A stretch of 50,434 nt of DNA, taken from the NCBI GenBank assembly GCA_023136775.1, contig JAGLQO010000022.1, positions 1-50,434 of the forward strand, written 5' to 3'. Each line of letters opens with the position of its first letter. The first letter of the stretch is position 1. The notes beneath the pieces are model-generated. The model ran no database searches and was not told the DNA's origin. It worked only from the letters and a program-made list of their open reading frames with translations. Shown here one piece after another: positions 33,878 through 41,336 of the stretch. This stretch comes from Candidatus Pacearchaeota archaeon. GTDB lineage: Archaea; Nanobdellota; Nanobdellia; Pacearchaeales; GW2011-AR1. Position numbers and translations under genes: made by a program.

Positions 33878-34877
33878 CTATTTGATTTATTAGCTTATCA
33901 AAATCTGACTCAAAAAGATTATCTTGAATTATTCTATATGTTTCAAATTCTGAAACTGCAAATTCTTTTGCTATTTTTGCAGTTATTTTTCCTGGACTAT
34001 TTAGCACTTCTCTCTCATCAAACTCTAAAAATAAATCGAGTCGTTTTGACCAATCTTCCATTGTCATCGGTATTTTTCTTATTGCTCTTTCTTTTGCTAA
34101 ATCAAGATATGCCCCAACTATTCTTCCAAGAGATTCCATTTCGTCTTTTTTCAAATAATTTTTGGCAATGGACACATCTGTTTTTAGAATTTTTCCGTTT
34201 GGAGAATTTTTCCATGATGTTAAACCCATATATTCTTTTTTACTGTTAGCTCTCTTCGTTATTAATTCTGGAGCTGTATTATGATGTATTGCAAAATGAA
34301 GTTTGTTTTGTACCTTTGCAAAAAAGTCTTTTGTTAACTTGGAATCATTTTCGTAGTCTAAACTTGTAGAATAAATATCCGTTATCTTTTGATAGAAATT
34401 TCTTTCGCTTAATCTAATTTCGCTAATTTCCTCTAAAAGCTCGTCAAAATAATTTTTATTTAAGTATACTCCATTTTCCAATCTTTTTTTATCTATGACG
34501 TACCCTTTGAGTGCAAATTGTTTTATTATCTTCGTTGCCCAAATTCTAAATTGTGTTGCTTTATTTGAATTTACTCTATATCCTACTGAAATTATTGTGT
34601 CTAAGTTATAAAATTTGGTATTATAATTTTTTCCGTCAGTACTAGATAGTCGGAATTCCCGACATACTAATTTTTCATTTAATTCGCCATCTTTAAAAAT
34701 ATTGGATAAGTGTTCTGTTATAGTATTTCTGCTTTTATCAAATAATTTCGCGATCATTTTTTGTGACAACCAAACTGTTTCGTCTTGGAATTTTACCTCT
34801 ATAGAATCTTCTTTTGACTGAGTCGTGAATATTAAAAATTCTGCTGTAGAATTTCTAATTGTTAGATTTTTGTCCAT
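33867..34877 (-). CDS. RhuM family protein
   Basis: The protein is 336 residues and of the virulence-associated RhuM type, widespread on bacterial islands. Typical N-terminal blocks are QDETVWLSQKMIAKLFDKSRNTITEHL (a helix-turn-helix-like DNA-binding region, about 29-55), FRLSSTDGKNYNTKFYNLD and ISVGYRVNSNKATQFRIWATKII, with a helical C-terminal half. The molecular role is not established. A good archaeal TATA box (TTTATAAC) stands 20 nt before the ATG. The last codons lie in a corC remnant, so the natural C-terminus may be altered. Confidence 0.88.
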   Translation of the reverse strand: MDKNLTIRNSTAEFLIFTTQSKEDSIEVKFQDETVWLSQKMIAKLFDKSRNTITEHLSNIFKDGELNEKLVCREFRLSSTDGKNYNTKFYNLDTIISVGYRVNSNKATQFRIWATKIIKQFALKGYVIDKKRLENGVYLNKNYFDELLEEISEIRLSERNFYQKITDIYSTSLDYENDSKLTKDFFAKVQNKLHFAIHHNTAPELITKRANSKKEYMGLTSWKNSPNGKILKTDVSIAKNYLKKDEMESLGRIVGAYLDLAKERAIRKIPMTMEDWSKRLDLFLEFDEREVLNSPGKITAKIAKEFAVSEFETYRIIQDNLFESDFDKLINQIEKK

Positions 34878-34914
34878 AGAATTAGATAAATGAGAAAGTT
34901 ATAAATATTGTTAT

Positions 34915-34946
34915 CTAGTTTCCTTTTATTTTTTTTACCGATTTGA
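34915..34946 (-). pseudogene. Second corC-like 3' tip, upstream of RhuM
   Basis: On the minus strand it reads SVKKIKGN then stop. It matches the last codons of the intact corC-like protein (SVKIIKGN) with few base changes. Together with 33785-33877 it brackets the RhuM gene, in an order that implies a duplicated corC end split by insertion. Confidence 0.6.
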
Positions 34947-35004
34947 TATATCTAAAATTTTCTGATCCGGTTGCGACACACCTCTAATTTGCGAATTGTG
35001 AAGC

Positions 35005-35142
35005 GATTTCTAGATTCCAAATCCCTTACCGACTAGTGCACCCTCACTATTTACTACTTAGATTGGTTGGTCTCAAACGATATGGCTCTGTTAACCCTGG
35101 GCAGGCTCCCCCATTTCTTATGGAGTGTTTTAGATTTTATAT
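35005..35142. repeat. Family A repeat, copy A5 (partial, with module)
   Basis: Only the first arm of stem 3 (CCAAATC...CTTACCGACT) is kept, followed by CACCCTCAC, GGTCTCAAACGATATGG and GGGCAGGCTCC, closing with CATTTCTTATGGAG. Sequence from 35143 to 35235 contains one fair hairpin (AGTTCGGTTTT...AAAACCGAATTT) and no convincing gene. Confidence 0.65.
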
Positions 35143-35235
35143 TGAAACTAACGTTTGGATTATGAGAAGTTCGGTTTTGAGACAACCCATAAAACCGAAT
35201 TTGGATGGAGAAGTCTGCAAGACTTTCTAATCTCT

Positions 35236-35310
35236 TAATCGCTGTTAATTTCGTCTGACCGACGGGAGGAGAGCGCAGCGTGGCAAGGCGTAGCCGCAGA
35301 GTTCTGAACC
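35236..35310 (-). repeat. Possible degenerate attC-like site D
   Basis: On the minus strand CGACGAGG pairs with CCTCCCGTCG around a GC-rich loop (GCGGCTACGCC, GCTGCGC). It begins with the GTTCAGAACTC motif seen at the other cassette ends. The core boxes of sites A and B are not present, so the assignment is weak. Confidence 0.35.
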
Positions 35311-35323
35311 TCGTCGTTAATTA

Positions 35324-35725
35324 TTATTTCTTTTCAATATTTTGTATTAACCACAATCCAATTATTAGGGCCACCATACTACCAAAACCATAGTATCCAC
35401 TGATCCAATCTGCGACAGTCCCTATTGCACTAACAAAAACTACACGATGCGCAAGCACAAGTTCTTCTTTGCCCGTAGTTTGACGAAGTTGCCAACCCAG
35501 AACGATGTTCAACCCAGCCGATAGCATTACGATTAATCCACAAACCAAGCCCACAATTGGTGAAGCCGTATGCCATGAGGGCACGAAGGTATGTCCTGGC
35601 GCGAAGAATAGTAACATATCTTGCAATCCGCCGTAAAGCATCAACACCCCACCCAAGACTAATACGATTAACCAAGCCTGGCGATGAAGTCTTTGTTTTT
35701 TCGTGAGATTTTTATTTTTCATCAT
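35324..35725 (-). CDS. Bacterial-type membrane protein, 133 aa, cassette gene
   Basis: A four-helix membrane protein (about residues 17-35, 52-75, 90-108 and 112-128) with a conserved-looking WISGYYGFGSMVALIIGLWL end. Its GC content and codon use (GTA, CTG, GCG, CCC) are clearly higher than in the host genes around it, which indicates transfer. It still has an AT-rich, TATA-like upstream region (ATATTTAAAAAAG). No family recognised. It is the last cassette of the candidate array. Confidence 0.75.
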   Translation of the reverse strand: MMKNKNLTKKQRLHRQAWLIVLVLGGVLMLYGGLQDMLLFFAPGHTFVPSWHTASPIVGLVCGLIVMLSAGLNIVLGWQLRQTTGKEELVLAHRVVFVSAIGTVADWISGYYGFGSMVALIIGLWLIQNIEKK

Positions 35726-35763
35726 AATATGTTATTTTCTACTTTTTTAAATATTTTGTCTTT

Positions 35764-35936
35764 TTCAAGGGGTTCAGAATTTCATATAACATTTGGGTTA
35801 AGGAAAGTTTTTTGAGCATAGCGGGGGAAATTTGGGAAAATTGCGAGCCGAGTAATTTTCCTTTTATCTCTTGTTATATGAGGGTGAACGAAACAAAGTG
35901 GAGTGAAAGCGCAGCATCCCCTTGAGTTTCTGAACA
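35764..35936 (-). repeat. attC-like hairpin site A
   Basis: On the minus strand CATATAAC...GTTATATG form the outer box pair (98 bp apart), with AAGAGATAAAAGG and CCTTAACCC inside and a central hairpin GGAAAATT/AATTTTCC around ACTCGGCTCGC. On the upstream side it carries AAACTCAAGGGG and GCTGCGC. Its outer boxes pair perfectly within the site. Confidence 0.6.
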
Positions 35937-35939
35937 CAC

Positions 35940-36116
35940 TTATTTTCGGTATTTTAAAACTAAAAATATTCCTATGGTAAAAAATATTATTGCTATTCCT
36001 ATCGTTGCCCATTCATAGCTTTTAATAAATTTATTGGCAATAGTAATAATCAATACGGCAATACCTATAAAAAATAAACCAATCCCTTGTTTTTTGTTTA
36101 ATGTTTTTGATTTCAT
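35940..36116 (-). CDS. Small two-helix membrane protein, 58 aa, cassette gene
   Basis: Reads MKSKTLNKKQGIGLFFIGIA and continues with VLIITIANKFIKSYEW to a final KYRK. Two membrane helices (about 12-28 and 38-54) are separated by a short loop. It starts 2 nt after the stop of the zinc-ribbon gene, so both are one transcription unit and one cassette. The stop lies 5 nt before the conserved cassette-end motif. No family recognised. Confidence 0.7.
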   Translation of the reverse strand: MKSKTLNKKQGIGLFFIGIAVLIITIANKFIKSYEWATIGIAIIFFTIGIFLVLKYRK

Positions 36117-36118
36117 AA

Positions 36119-36334
36119 TTAATATTTTTCCTTTAATTTTTCAATATCTTTTTTTTCATCTATCCACTCTTCAGAAAAACCACAGTTGCTACATAAATAT
36201 CTAGTAATTTTCACCGCACTAAAAACAGTAGCACCAAGCATGATGTTGTTCCCTACACCAAATCCTCCGACTTTTCCAGGTATTCTAATTATTTTTTTTG
36301 ATGAACATTTAGGACATTGTTTTGAATTTTTCAT
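36119..36334 (-). CDS. Zinc-ribbon protein with Gly-rich middle, 71 aa, cassette gene
   Basis: Two CxxC pairs (CPKC at about 8-11 and CSNC at about 48-51) form a zinc ribbon around a Gly-rich, partly hydrophobic middle (GKVGGFGVGNNIMLGA). A charged helix ends the protein (DEKKDIEKLKEKY). Short proteins of this kind are common in bacteria. Function unknown. First gene of the two-gene cassette. Confidence 0.75.
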   Translation of the reverse strand: MKNSKQCPKCSSKKIIRIPGKVGGFGVGNNIMLGATVFSAVKITRYLCSNCGFSEEWIDEKKDIEKLKEKY

Positions 36335-36369
36335 AATATTATTAATAAGTTAATTATTAAAAACTTTTT

Positions 36370-36540
36370 GGTGTGCTCAGAAATTTCGTATAATATCTGG
36401 GATAAAAGAAGTTTTGTGAACGTAGTGAGCAAAATTTGGGAAAATTGCGAGCTGAGCAATTTTCCTTTTATCCCTTGTTATACGAGGTTGAAATTCTGAA
36501 AGAATTTTAAGTGCAGTGTCCCCTTGAGTTTCAAACCTTG
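36370..36540 (-). repeat. attC-like hairpin site B
   Basis: About 75-80% alike to site A by eye. On the minus strand CGTATAAC and ATTATACG form the outer box pair, then GGGATAAAAG and CTTTTATCCC pair perfectly, then GGAAAATT/AATTTTCC around GCTCAGCTCGC. The change from CATATAA/TTATATG in site A to CGTATAA/TTATACG here is compensatory. On the upstream side it carries GAAACTCAAGGGG and CACTGCAC. Confidence 0.65.
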
Positions 36541-36550
36541 CCGTTTTAAT

Positions 36551-37255
36551 TCAGGATTTAATATTTGGTTTTACACCTTTTATCAAAAGCCATAAAAGCA
36601 GAATTAATTCTCCCCAAAAGGTATAATCTGTAATCCTTATATTAAAACTTGGGAGAAAAAAGAATATAAAGACATCTGCTAAATAACCTATACCTGCAAC
36701 TAATAATAAAATTCCGATAATTCTGCTGATAATTTTAGGAAAATATCTCGATTTGATTATTAGAAGTCCTAACGGAACTAACCAAAGACCAAAGAAAATG
36801 TGATTAATCACTACACCATTCTGATATAAATTTAGAAATAACATTGTTAGAGATTCTAATTGACTGGCTTCAAATACTCTTAGATAATTTCCATTTAAAA
36901 TAATAATTGCTACAATTTTGTTAAGTGTGTTTATGCAGGCGATAGCACCACCTACTAATACTAATGAAAACATTAAAAGTGCATTATTTTTATTTATTGG
37001 CTTAAACAGTTTGTATAACATAAATGCTGTTAATATCCAAAATACTGCCATTATTAATTCACTTACAATTCCTAAATTGAATAATGACATTGAGTTAAGG
37101 ATGTTATTTGCTGTTATTACAGCATCGCCTGAAATAACTAACTTTTTGTCTACAAAGAAAGTAAAGAATGCAGTTATTGCTAGAATTAAATAAAAAAATC
37201 CTGCAATTCTTGCATTTTTTTTAGGAGATTCAATTTCTTGATTATTATTTTTCAT
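36551..37255 (-). CDS. DUF4386-type membrane protein, 234 aa, cassette gene
   Basis: A protein with about seven membrane helices that resembles the bacterial DUF4386 family: KKNARIAGFFYLILAITAFF at the start, then SELIMAVFWILTAFMLYKLF, NGVVINHIFFGLWLVPLGLLI and SRIIGILLLVAGIGYLAD. The family function is unknown; members are frequent in Bacteroidota and other bacteria. A TATA-like ATTTATATATAAG lies about 18-20 nt before the ATG. It fills one whole cassette between sites C and B. Confidence 0.85.
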   Translation of the reverse strand: MKNNNQEIESPKKNARIAGFFYLILAITAFFTFFVDKKLVISGDAVITANNILNSMSLFNLGIVSELIMAVFWILTAFMLYKLFKPINKNNALLMFSLVLVGGAIACINTLNKIVAIIILNGNYLRVFEASQLESLTMLFLNLYQNGVVINHIFFGLWLVPLGLLIIKSRYFPKIISRIIGILLLVAGIGYLADVFIFFFLPSFNIRITDYTFWGELILLLWLLIKGVKPNIKS

Positions 37256-37304
37256 ATATTTATTAATTATTAAAACTTATATATAAATCTATTCACAATT
37301 GAAG

Positions 37305-37345
37305 GCAAGATTTGAAATTTCATATAACATCTGGTTAAACGCAAT
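37305..37345 (-). repeat. Truncated attC-like site C
   Basis: On the minus strand GCGTTTAACCAGATGTTATATG and then AAATTTCAAATC match the downstream half of sites A and B. The other half is missing, as at the first cassette of an array or after deletion. The stretch between here and corC (37346-37526) is AT-rich with no gene seen. Confidence 0.5.
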
Positions 37346-37526
37346 AACAGTTGTGTTAAATCCAAACATAAAGAATATATTCGTTGAATTTTTATATAAA
37401 ATTAAAATTTTATTATATTTTATGCGACAATATAATTATACTATTCCTATTAATATTTTCTTAAGAAAGTTTGAAAATTTCTGTATTCTCCAAGTGCATT
37501 TTAAATAAACAATTAAATCTTATATA

Positions 37527-38759
37527 TTAGTTTCCTTTTATTATTTTTACTGACTTAATTCCTTGGTTTGTTGCTTTGTCTATTTGAATTGTTGCGTTTC
37601 TAAGTTTTATTTTTTCTCCAGACCTTGGAATTCTTTGGAGTTTATGTTCTATATATCCAGCTAATGTGTTATATTGTTCTCCTTTGATTCCTAGCTTTAA
37701 AACTTTGTTTAAATCGTCTATGGGGATTTTTGCATCTACTCTTATTACGTCGTCTTTTAATTTTTTAACGTAAAGATTTTTTCTTTTTGATTTATCAAAT
37801 ATATCTCCGACTATTTCTTCTAGAATATCTTCAACTGTTACTAGACCTTCGATATCTGAATATTCATCTACGACGATAGCCATTGGGACTTCTTTTCCTT
37901 CAAACTCTGTCAATAAATCATCTATCTCTTTTGTTTCTGGAATGAATAAAACTGGACGCAGGATTGTTTTTACTTTTCTACTTAATTTTTTATCCCTTAC
38001 TTGGCGAAGAACGTCGTCGATATCTATGATTCCTTCAATCTCGTTTTCTTTAATGTAAACTGGATATCTTGAGTATGGAGTTTTTACTATGAAGTCTAAA
38101 ACTTCAGAAATCTTTTTTTCGCCATCAATCATTTTCATATCAATTCTCGGGGTCATAATTTCTTGGGCAATTGTTCCTCCGAATTTCAAAACGTTATGCA
38201 TAATCTCTGCAGCTTCTTTTTCTAGCAAGCCTTCTTTTCGCCCCATTGTTACAATTGTTTCCAACTCTGATTCTGACAAGCCGCCTTCTTTTTTAGAGCC
38301 CAAAAGTTTTGACATTATTTTTGAAATTTTTTCAAACATCCAAACTAATGGATGTAGGAATATTGATAAAATTTCTACTGGTCTTGCAATCGCTAAAGAA
38401 ATTCTTTCAGCGTTATTTGCGGCATAAGTTTTTGGAGTTATTTCTCCGAAGATTAAAATTAAGAAAGTCATAATTCCTGTAGCCATCCCAACGCCGCTTG
38501 AGCCAAAAAGTCCTGTAAACATTACTGTTGCTAGGGAAGCTGCTCCAATGTTTACTAAATTATTTCCTATTAGAATTGTTATGATTAATCTGTGTGGATT
38601 TTGTTTTATTCTATGTAGAGTTGCTGCGCCCTTCTTCCCTTGTTTTACTAAAGCCTTTGTCTTGATTTGATTTATAGACATAAGTGCAGTTTCTGTTCCT
38701 GAGAAAAGAGCGGACAAAATTAATAGAATGACTAATGATATAATTTGAATTTCAAGCAT
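37527..38759 (-). CDS. CorC/HlyC-type transporter-associated protein (CNNM domain + CBS pair)
   Basis: A protein of 410 residues. The N-terminal CNNM/DUF21 membrane domain (about 1-180) has LLILSALFSGTETALMSINQIK and FGEITPKTYAA. Two CBS domains follow (about 200-325): MTPRIDMKMIDGEKKISE, and YSDIEGLVTVEDILEEIVGDI. A C-terminal CorC_HlyC transport-associated domain (about 335-410) closes the protein. The family is linked to Mg2+/Co2+ export or resistance. Fragments of a second copy of its 3' end flank the RhuM gene 3-4 kb away. Confidence 0.93.
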   Translation of the reverse strand: MLEIQIISLVILLILSALFSGTETALMSINQIKTKALVKQGKKGAATLHRIKQNPHRLIITILIGNNLVNIGAASLATVMFTGLFGSSGVGMATGIMTFLILIFGEITPKTYAANNAERISLAIARPVEILSIFLHPLVWMFEKISKIMSKLLGSKKEGGLSESELETIVTMGRKEGLLEKEAAEIMHNVLKFGGTIAQEIMTPRIDMKMIDGEKKISEVLDFIVKTPYSRYPVYIKENEIEGIIDIDDVLRQVRDKKLSRKVKTILRPVLFIPETKEIDDLLTEFEGKEVPMAIVVDEYSDIEGLVTVEDILEEIVGDIFDKSKRKNLYVKKLKDDVIRVDAKIPIDDLNKVLKLGIKGEQYNTLAGYIEHKLQRIPRSGEKIKLRNATIQIDKATNQGIKSVKIIKGN

Positions 38760-38847
38760 AATTTCTCCTATTTTAGAATGGAAAATTGGTATTTAAGTTT
38801 TTTTATTTTATGGATATTTTATTGTTTGAATTAATACTGGGGAAGGG

Positions 38848-38985
38848 GGGCGAATTGGCTCACGGATTACACGGACGGCTTCGCCGTTCACGGATCTAAG
38901 GCAATGATTTTGGGAGTGAGAACTTGTTGGGGCGAATGAAATGAGTGATTGAGTTTAAGGTTAAGGGAGCGGGAGCGGCGAGTGG
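38848..38985. repeat. Family B intergenic repeat, copy B4, plus GAGCGGGAGCG motif
   Basis: TTGGCTCACGGATTACACGG-ACGGC-TTC-GCCGT-TCACGGAT then CTAAGGCAATGATTTTGGGAGTG. The arms ACGGC/GCCGT replace ATGGG/CCCAT of B1 and keep pairing. It is followed at 38964 by GGGAGCGGGAGCGGCGAGT, which recurs with one change at 45486. The rest of the gap has no visible gene. Confidence 0.7.
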
Positions 38986-39112
38986 AGCGATATAAGTCGA
39001 GCTGAAGCTGAAGGCGGAAAGGACAACGTTCGTGCGAGCGAATAATATGAGAGACGTAAGTTCTCTAAATGATTATCTAAAGTTTTATAATTCTTGATTG
39101 ATATTTTATTCT

Positions 39113-39679
39113 ATGGTGGAATTAAAAAGTGTTGATACAGAGAAAAAACTAAAGAGAAAAGATTTTCTTGAAGAAATAGAAAAGGCAACTAACGAAGAAT
39201 ATATTACCGAATGGGATAGTGAGGGTAAGATTGGAATTCAAAAGAAGAAAAGTAATGTTAAGCGAGGGGCTGTTAGCAAAAGTGCTGGGAATGCGTTTGA
39301 AGCAAAGGTGAGAAAAGATTTAATCGAGAAAGGTTGGATTGTGGACAAGTGGTCTAATAATTTAGATTTAGATACAAACTCTATGCATCCTTGCAAAAGG
39401 ACTTTCAAAAGATTTGCTGTCGGGAAGGGGGTTATGACAATTGGAACTGGATTTCCTGATTTTATTTCATTTAGCCGTAAAGAAAATGGAGACTATAAAA
39501 TTATTGGAGTTGAAGTTAAGATGAATGGAAAACTTTCTCGAGAAGAAAAAGAAAAATGTGCTTGGTATTTGGAAAGAAAAATATTTAGTGAAATTCTGGT
39601 TGCCTCTAAGATTAAAGAAAGGAATCGTGTTCGGGTTGAGTATAAAGATTTTTTAGAAATTCAAAAACGAATGAGATAA
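39113..39679 (+). CDS. PD-(D/E)XK nuclease-like protein
   Basis: A protein of 188 residues. Catalytic-type residues are AGNAFEAKVRKDLIEKGW (Glu), TGFPDFISFSR (Asp) and IIGVEVKMNGKLS (E-x-K), then EEKEKCAWYLE, in the order of VRR-NUC or archaeal Holliday-junction-resolvase-like nucleases. The N-terminal 50 residues are a charged extension. An ATG 15 nt upstream is in frame, but the TATA box TTTATAAT at 39084 fits 39113. It probably acts on DNA structures; the target is unknown. Confidence 0.78.
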   Translation: MVELKSVDTEKKLKRKDFLEEIEKATNEEYITEWDSEGKIGIQKKKSNVKRGAVSKSAGNAFEAKVRKDLIEKGWIVDKWSNNLDLDTNSMHPCKRTFKRFAVGKGVMTIGTGFPDFISFSRKENGDYKIIGVEVKMNGKLSREEKEKCAWYLERKIFSEILVASKIKERNRVRVEYKDFLEIQKRMR

Positions 39680-39709
39680 ATACTTAAATCAATTATTATA
39701 AATTACTAT

Positions 39710-40036
39710 ATGGGAGTTCATCATATACATAAAAGAAAAAGAGCACATGAGAAACTAGAAAAATTTCCACATAATAATAAGTATATTCGTGGGTTAGATA
39801 AATTTTTAATTATAATTGCTATTATTGGTCCGTTGGTCGCATTACCTCAAATTTTACAAATCTTTGTTTTAAAAAATGCAAGTGGGGTTTCTGCTTTATC
39901 TTGGGGACTCTATGCATTATTCAACCTTCCTTGGATTACTTATGGATTTGTCCACAAAGAAAAACCAATTATTATTGGATATATGTTATCATTTTTTATT
40001 AATTTAATTGTTCTTACAGGCGCTTTGGTTTATTAA
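39710..40036 (+). CDS. SemiSWEET / PQ-loop-type small transporter
   Basis: A protein of 108 residues with a basic N-terminal extension (about 30 residues, HHIHKRKRAHEKLEKF) and three membrane helices. The first carries the PQ motif IIGPLVALPQILQIF, the second LSWGLYALFNLPWITYGF and the third PIIIGYMLSFFINLIVLTG. SemiSWEET proteins dimerise and move sugars; the long basic N-terminus is unusual. It starts after a TATA-like TACTTAAAT. Confidence 0.8.
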   Translation: MGVHHIHKRKRAHEKLEKFPHNNKYIRGLDKFLIIIAIIGPLVALPQILQIFVLKNASGVSALSWGLYALFNLPWITYGFVHKEKPIIIGYMLSFFINLIVLTGALVY

Positions 40037-40048
40037 AATTATTTTAAA

Positions 40049-40176
40049 TTAAATTGGAACGGCTACGCCTGATACGTTGTAAATTGTTAAGTGATTATCT
40101 TCGTCGTCTAGGATTAGGTTTGAAACTGCTGGTATTGAATATGCCGTGGGATCACTGCTGGAGAAATAAATGTAAT
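40049..40176 (-). pseudogene. Duplicated 3' end of the pilin-like gene 40401-41336
   Basis: Matches 40401-40528 over 128 bp with three differences (two synonymous, one Ile to Thr in the gene frame). It includes the stop codon and about the last 42 codons. The match ends exactly where the family A insertion begins, so it is the outer half of a target duplication. Confidence 0.9.
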
Positions 40177-40400
40177 AATATATTGACATTTTTTTCTGGT
40201 GAAAAAAATCGTCAGATTGGTCTTCTGCAGGAAGCCCTAGATTCCAAATTCCTTACCGTCGAAGCCGCAGAGAATTTGATACATTGAGGGAATTTCTTTG
40301 AAATTCCCGCTTTAGAAAATATTTCTTCCATAATAAATTGCAGCATCTTCGACACTGCATTTCTCATGGAGATGTAAATTTATTTTTATAACCAAACTCA
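40177..40400. mobile_element. Family A structured element, copy A6, with long target duplication
   Basis: A 223-bp insert between two 128-bp copies of the same gene end. Stem 1 is TTTTTTTC/GAAAAAAA in TTGACA...TCGTCA. Stem 2 is the CTTC-TGCAG-GAAG region. Stem 3 is CAAATT (40245-40250) with AATTTG (40273-40278) around CTTACCGTCG and CGCAGA. Stem 4 is GGGAATTT/AAATTCC. Stem 5 is TCCAT...TGCAG/CTGCA...ATGGA around CATCTTCGACA. This is the cleanest copy for defining the ends of the element. Confidence 0.85.
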
Positions 40401-41336
40401 TTAAATTGGGACGGCTACGCCTGATACGTTATAAATTATTAAGTGATTATCTTCGTCGTCTAGGATTAGGTTTGAAACTGCTGGTATTGAATATGCCGTG
40501 GGATCACTGCTGGAGAAATAAATGTAATCTATTAGGGATTTGTATTTTACTGATAAGCCTCTGTCTGCTAATAATTGAGGATAAACAATAGATTCTATTC
40601 CATTTGTATTAGCTGATAAATCTCCTTGTAATCTATTTAAAAAACTTGGAGCAGAGATTGATTCTTTATAATATGAATTTGAAAAATGGTTTGTTAAATT
40701 TGTATAATCTGCACCTAATACAAAATTAGAATAAGGTGTTTGATTTATTTGAACCGTAACTTTCCCTGATGTTTCGATGTGATAAAGTGGATCTAAAAAT
40801 GTATTAATAGGGATTAACGATTCGAAATATGCACTTCTATTCCATGAGGCTAAGTTACTTTTATCCTGAATGAACAATGTGACGTTTAGAGAAAATTGCA
40901 TATTCCAGGGATCTTTCATTGTCAGTGTAATTTCTGGATTATCTAAAAATACTTCTGCGTTTATTTTATTTGCATTTAAATTTAAAGAGTATAAAATATC
41001 TGAGAATTTTCCGTCGTCCATTAGATGATTTTGTTCGCCGTAAAGTGAGCCGTTAAAAAATATTTCTTCTACTGATTGATTAAAATCTGAAATATAATCA
41101 TAATTATCTAATGTATATTGTTGTAGAACAAAGATTGTTCTGTATCCAGAGATGAAAAGATGTCTTGGAATATCTTGCTCTACTGAAGCTACGAAACTAT
41201 TCAATGTGTTTATTCTTTTTGTTATTGGAGCTCTATCTTTAATTAAAGAATATCCTGAATAAACAATGATAAAAAATGTCAGCAAAGCTATGACCATTAA
41301 TGTAAATATCATGCCTTTTTTATTTTTTAATGCCAT
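40401..41336 (-). CDS. Secretion/pilus-associated protein with N-terminal anchor
   Basis: A protein of 311 residues. Its start, MALKNKKGMIFTLMVIALLTFFIIVYSGY, is a class III-like signal/anchor helix. The external part has many N-x-S/T sites and ends IIYNVSGVAVPI. Its start overlaps the vWA gene upstream by 10 nt, so it belongs to the minus-strand pilin operon (45255 to 40401). It is probably a minor pseudopilin-like component. The last 42 codons are duplicated beyond an element inserted in the gene's 3' part. Confidence 0.75.
   Translation of the reverse strand: MALKNKKGMIFTLMVIALLTFFIIVYSGYSLIKDRAPITKRINTLNSFVASVEQDIPRHLFISGYRTIFVLQQYTLDNYDYISDFNQSVEEIFFNGSLYGEQNHLMDDGKFSDILYSLNLNANKINAEVFLDNPEITLTMKDPWNMQFSLNVTLFIQDKSNLASWNRSAYFESLIPINTFLDPLYHIETSGKVTVQINQTPYSNFVLGADYTNLTNHFSNSYYKESISAPSFLNRLQGDLSANTNGIESIVYPQLLADRGLSVKYKSLIDYIYFSSSDPTAYSIPAVSNLILDDEDNHLIIYNVSGVAVPI

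Larger units (their letters stand above)
35236..37345 (-). mobile_element. Candidate integron-like cassette array without integrase
   Basis: Four small genes, all on the minus strand, are grouped into three cassettes. Related hairpin sites in one orientation (features at 35764, 36370 and 37305, with a weaker one at 35236) separate them. Each cassette's beginning and end carry their own complementary arms: GGCAAGGTTTG with CAAATCTTGCC for the DUF4386 cassette; GTGTGTTCAG with CTGAGCACAC for the zinc-ribbon cassette; GAGGTTCAG with CTGAACCCC for the third. This is expected if cassettes circulate and their sites fold as attC-type hairpins. The gene content is bacterial-like. No integrase gene is in the window. 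Confidence 0.55.

Noticed and set aside
35036-35230. 64-residue open frame
   Set aside because: It lies in repeat A5 and its conserved module, with no promoter at the right distance and no protein-like pattern.
35236-37526. An integrase gene for the cassette array
   Set aside because: No tyrosine recombinase-like protein (R..H-x-x-R..Y pattern) was seen in any of the proteins in this window, so the array claim rests on the sites only.
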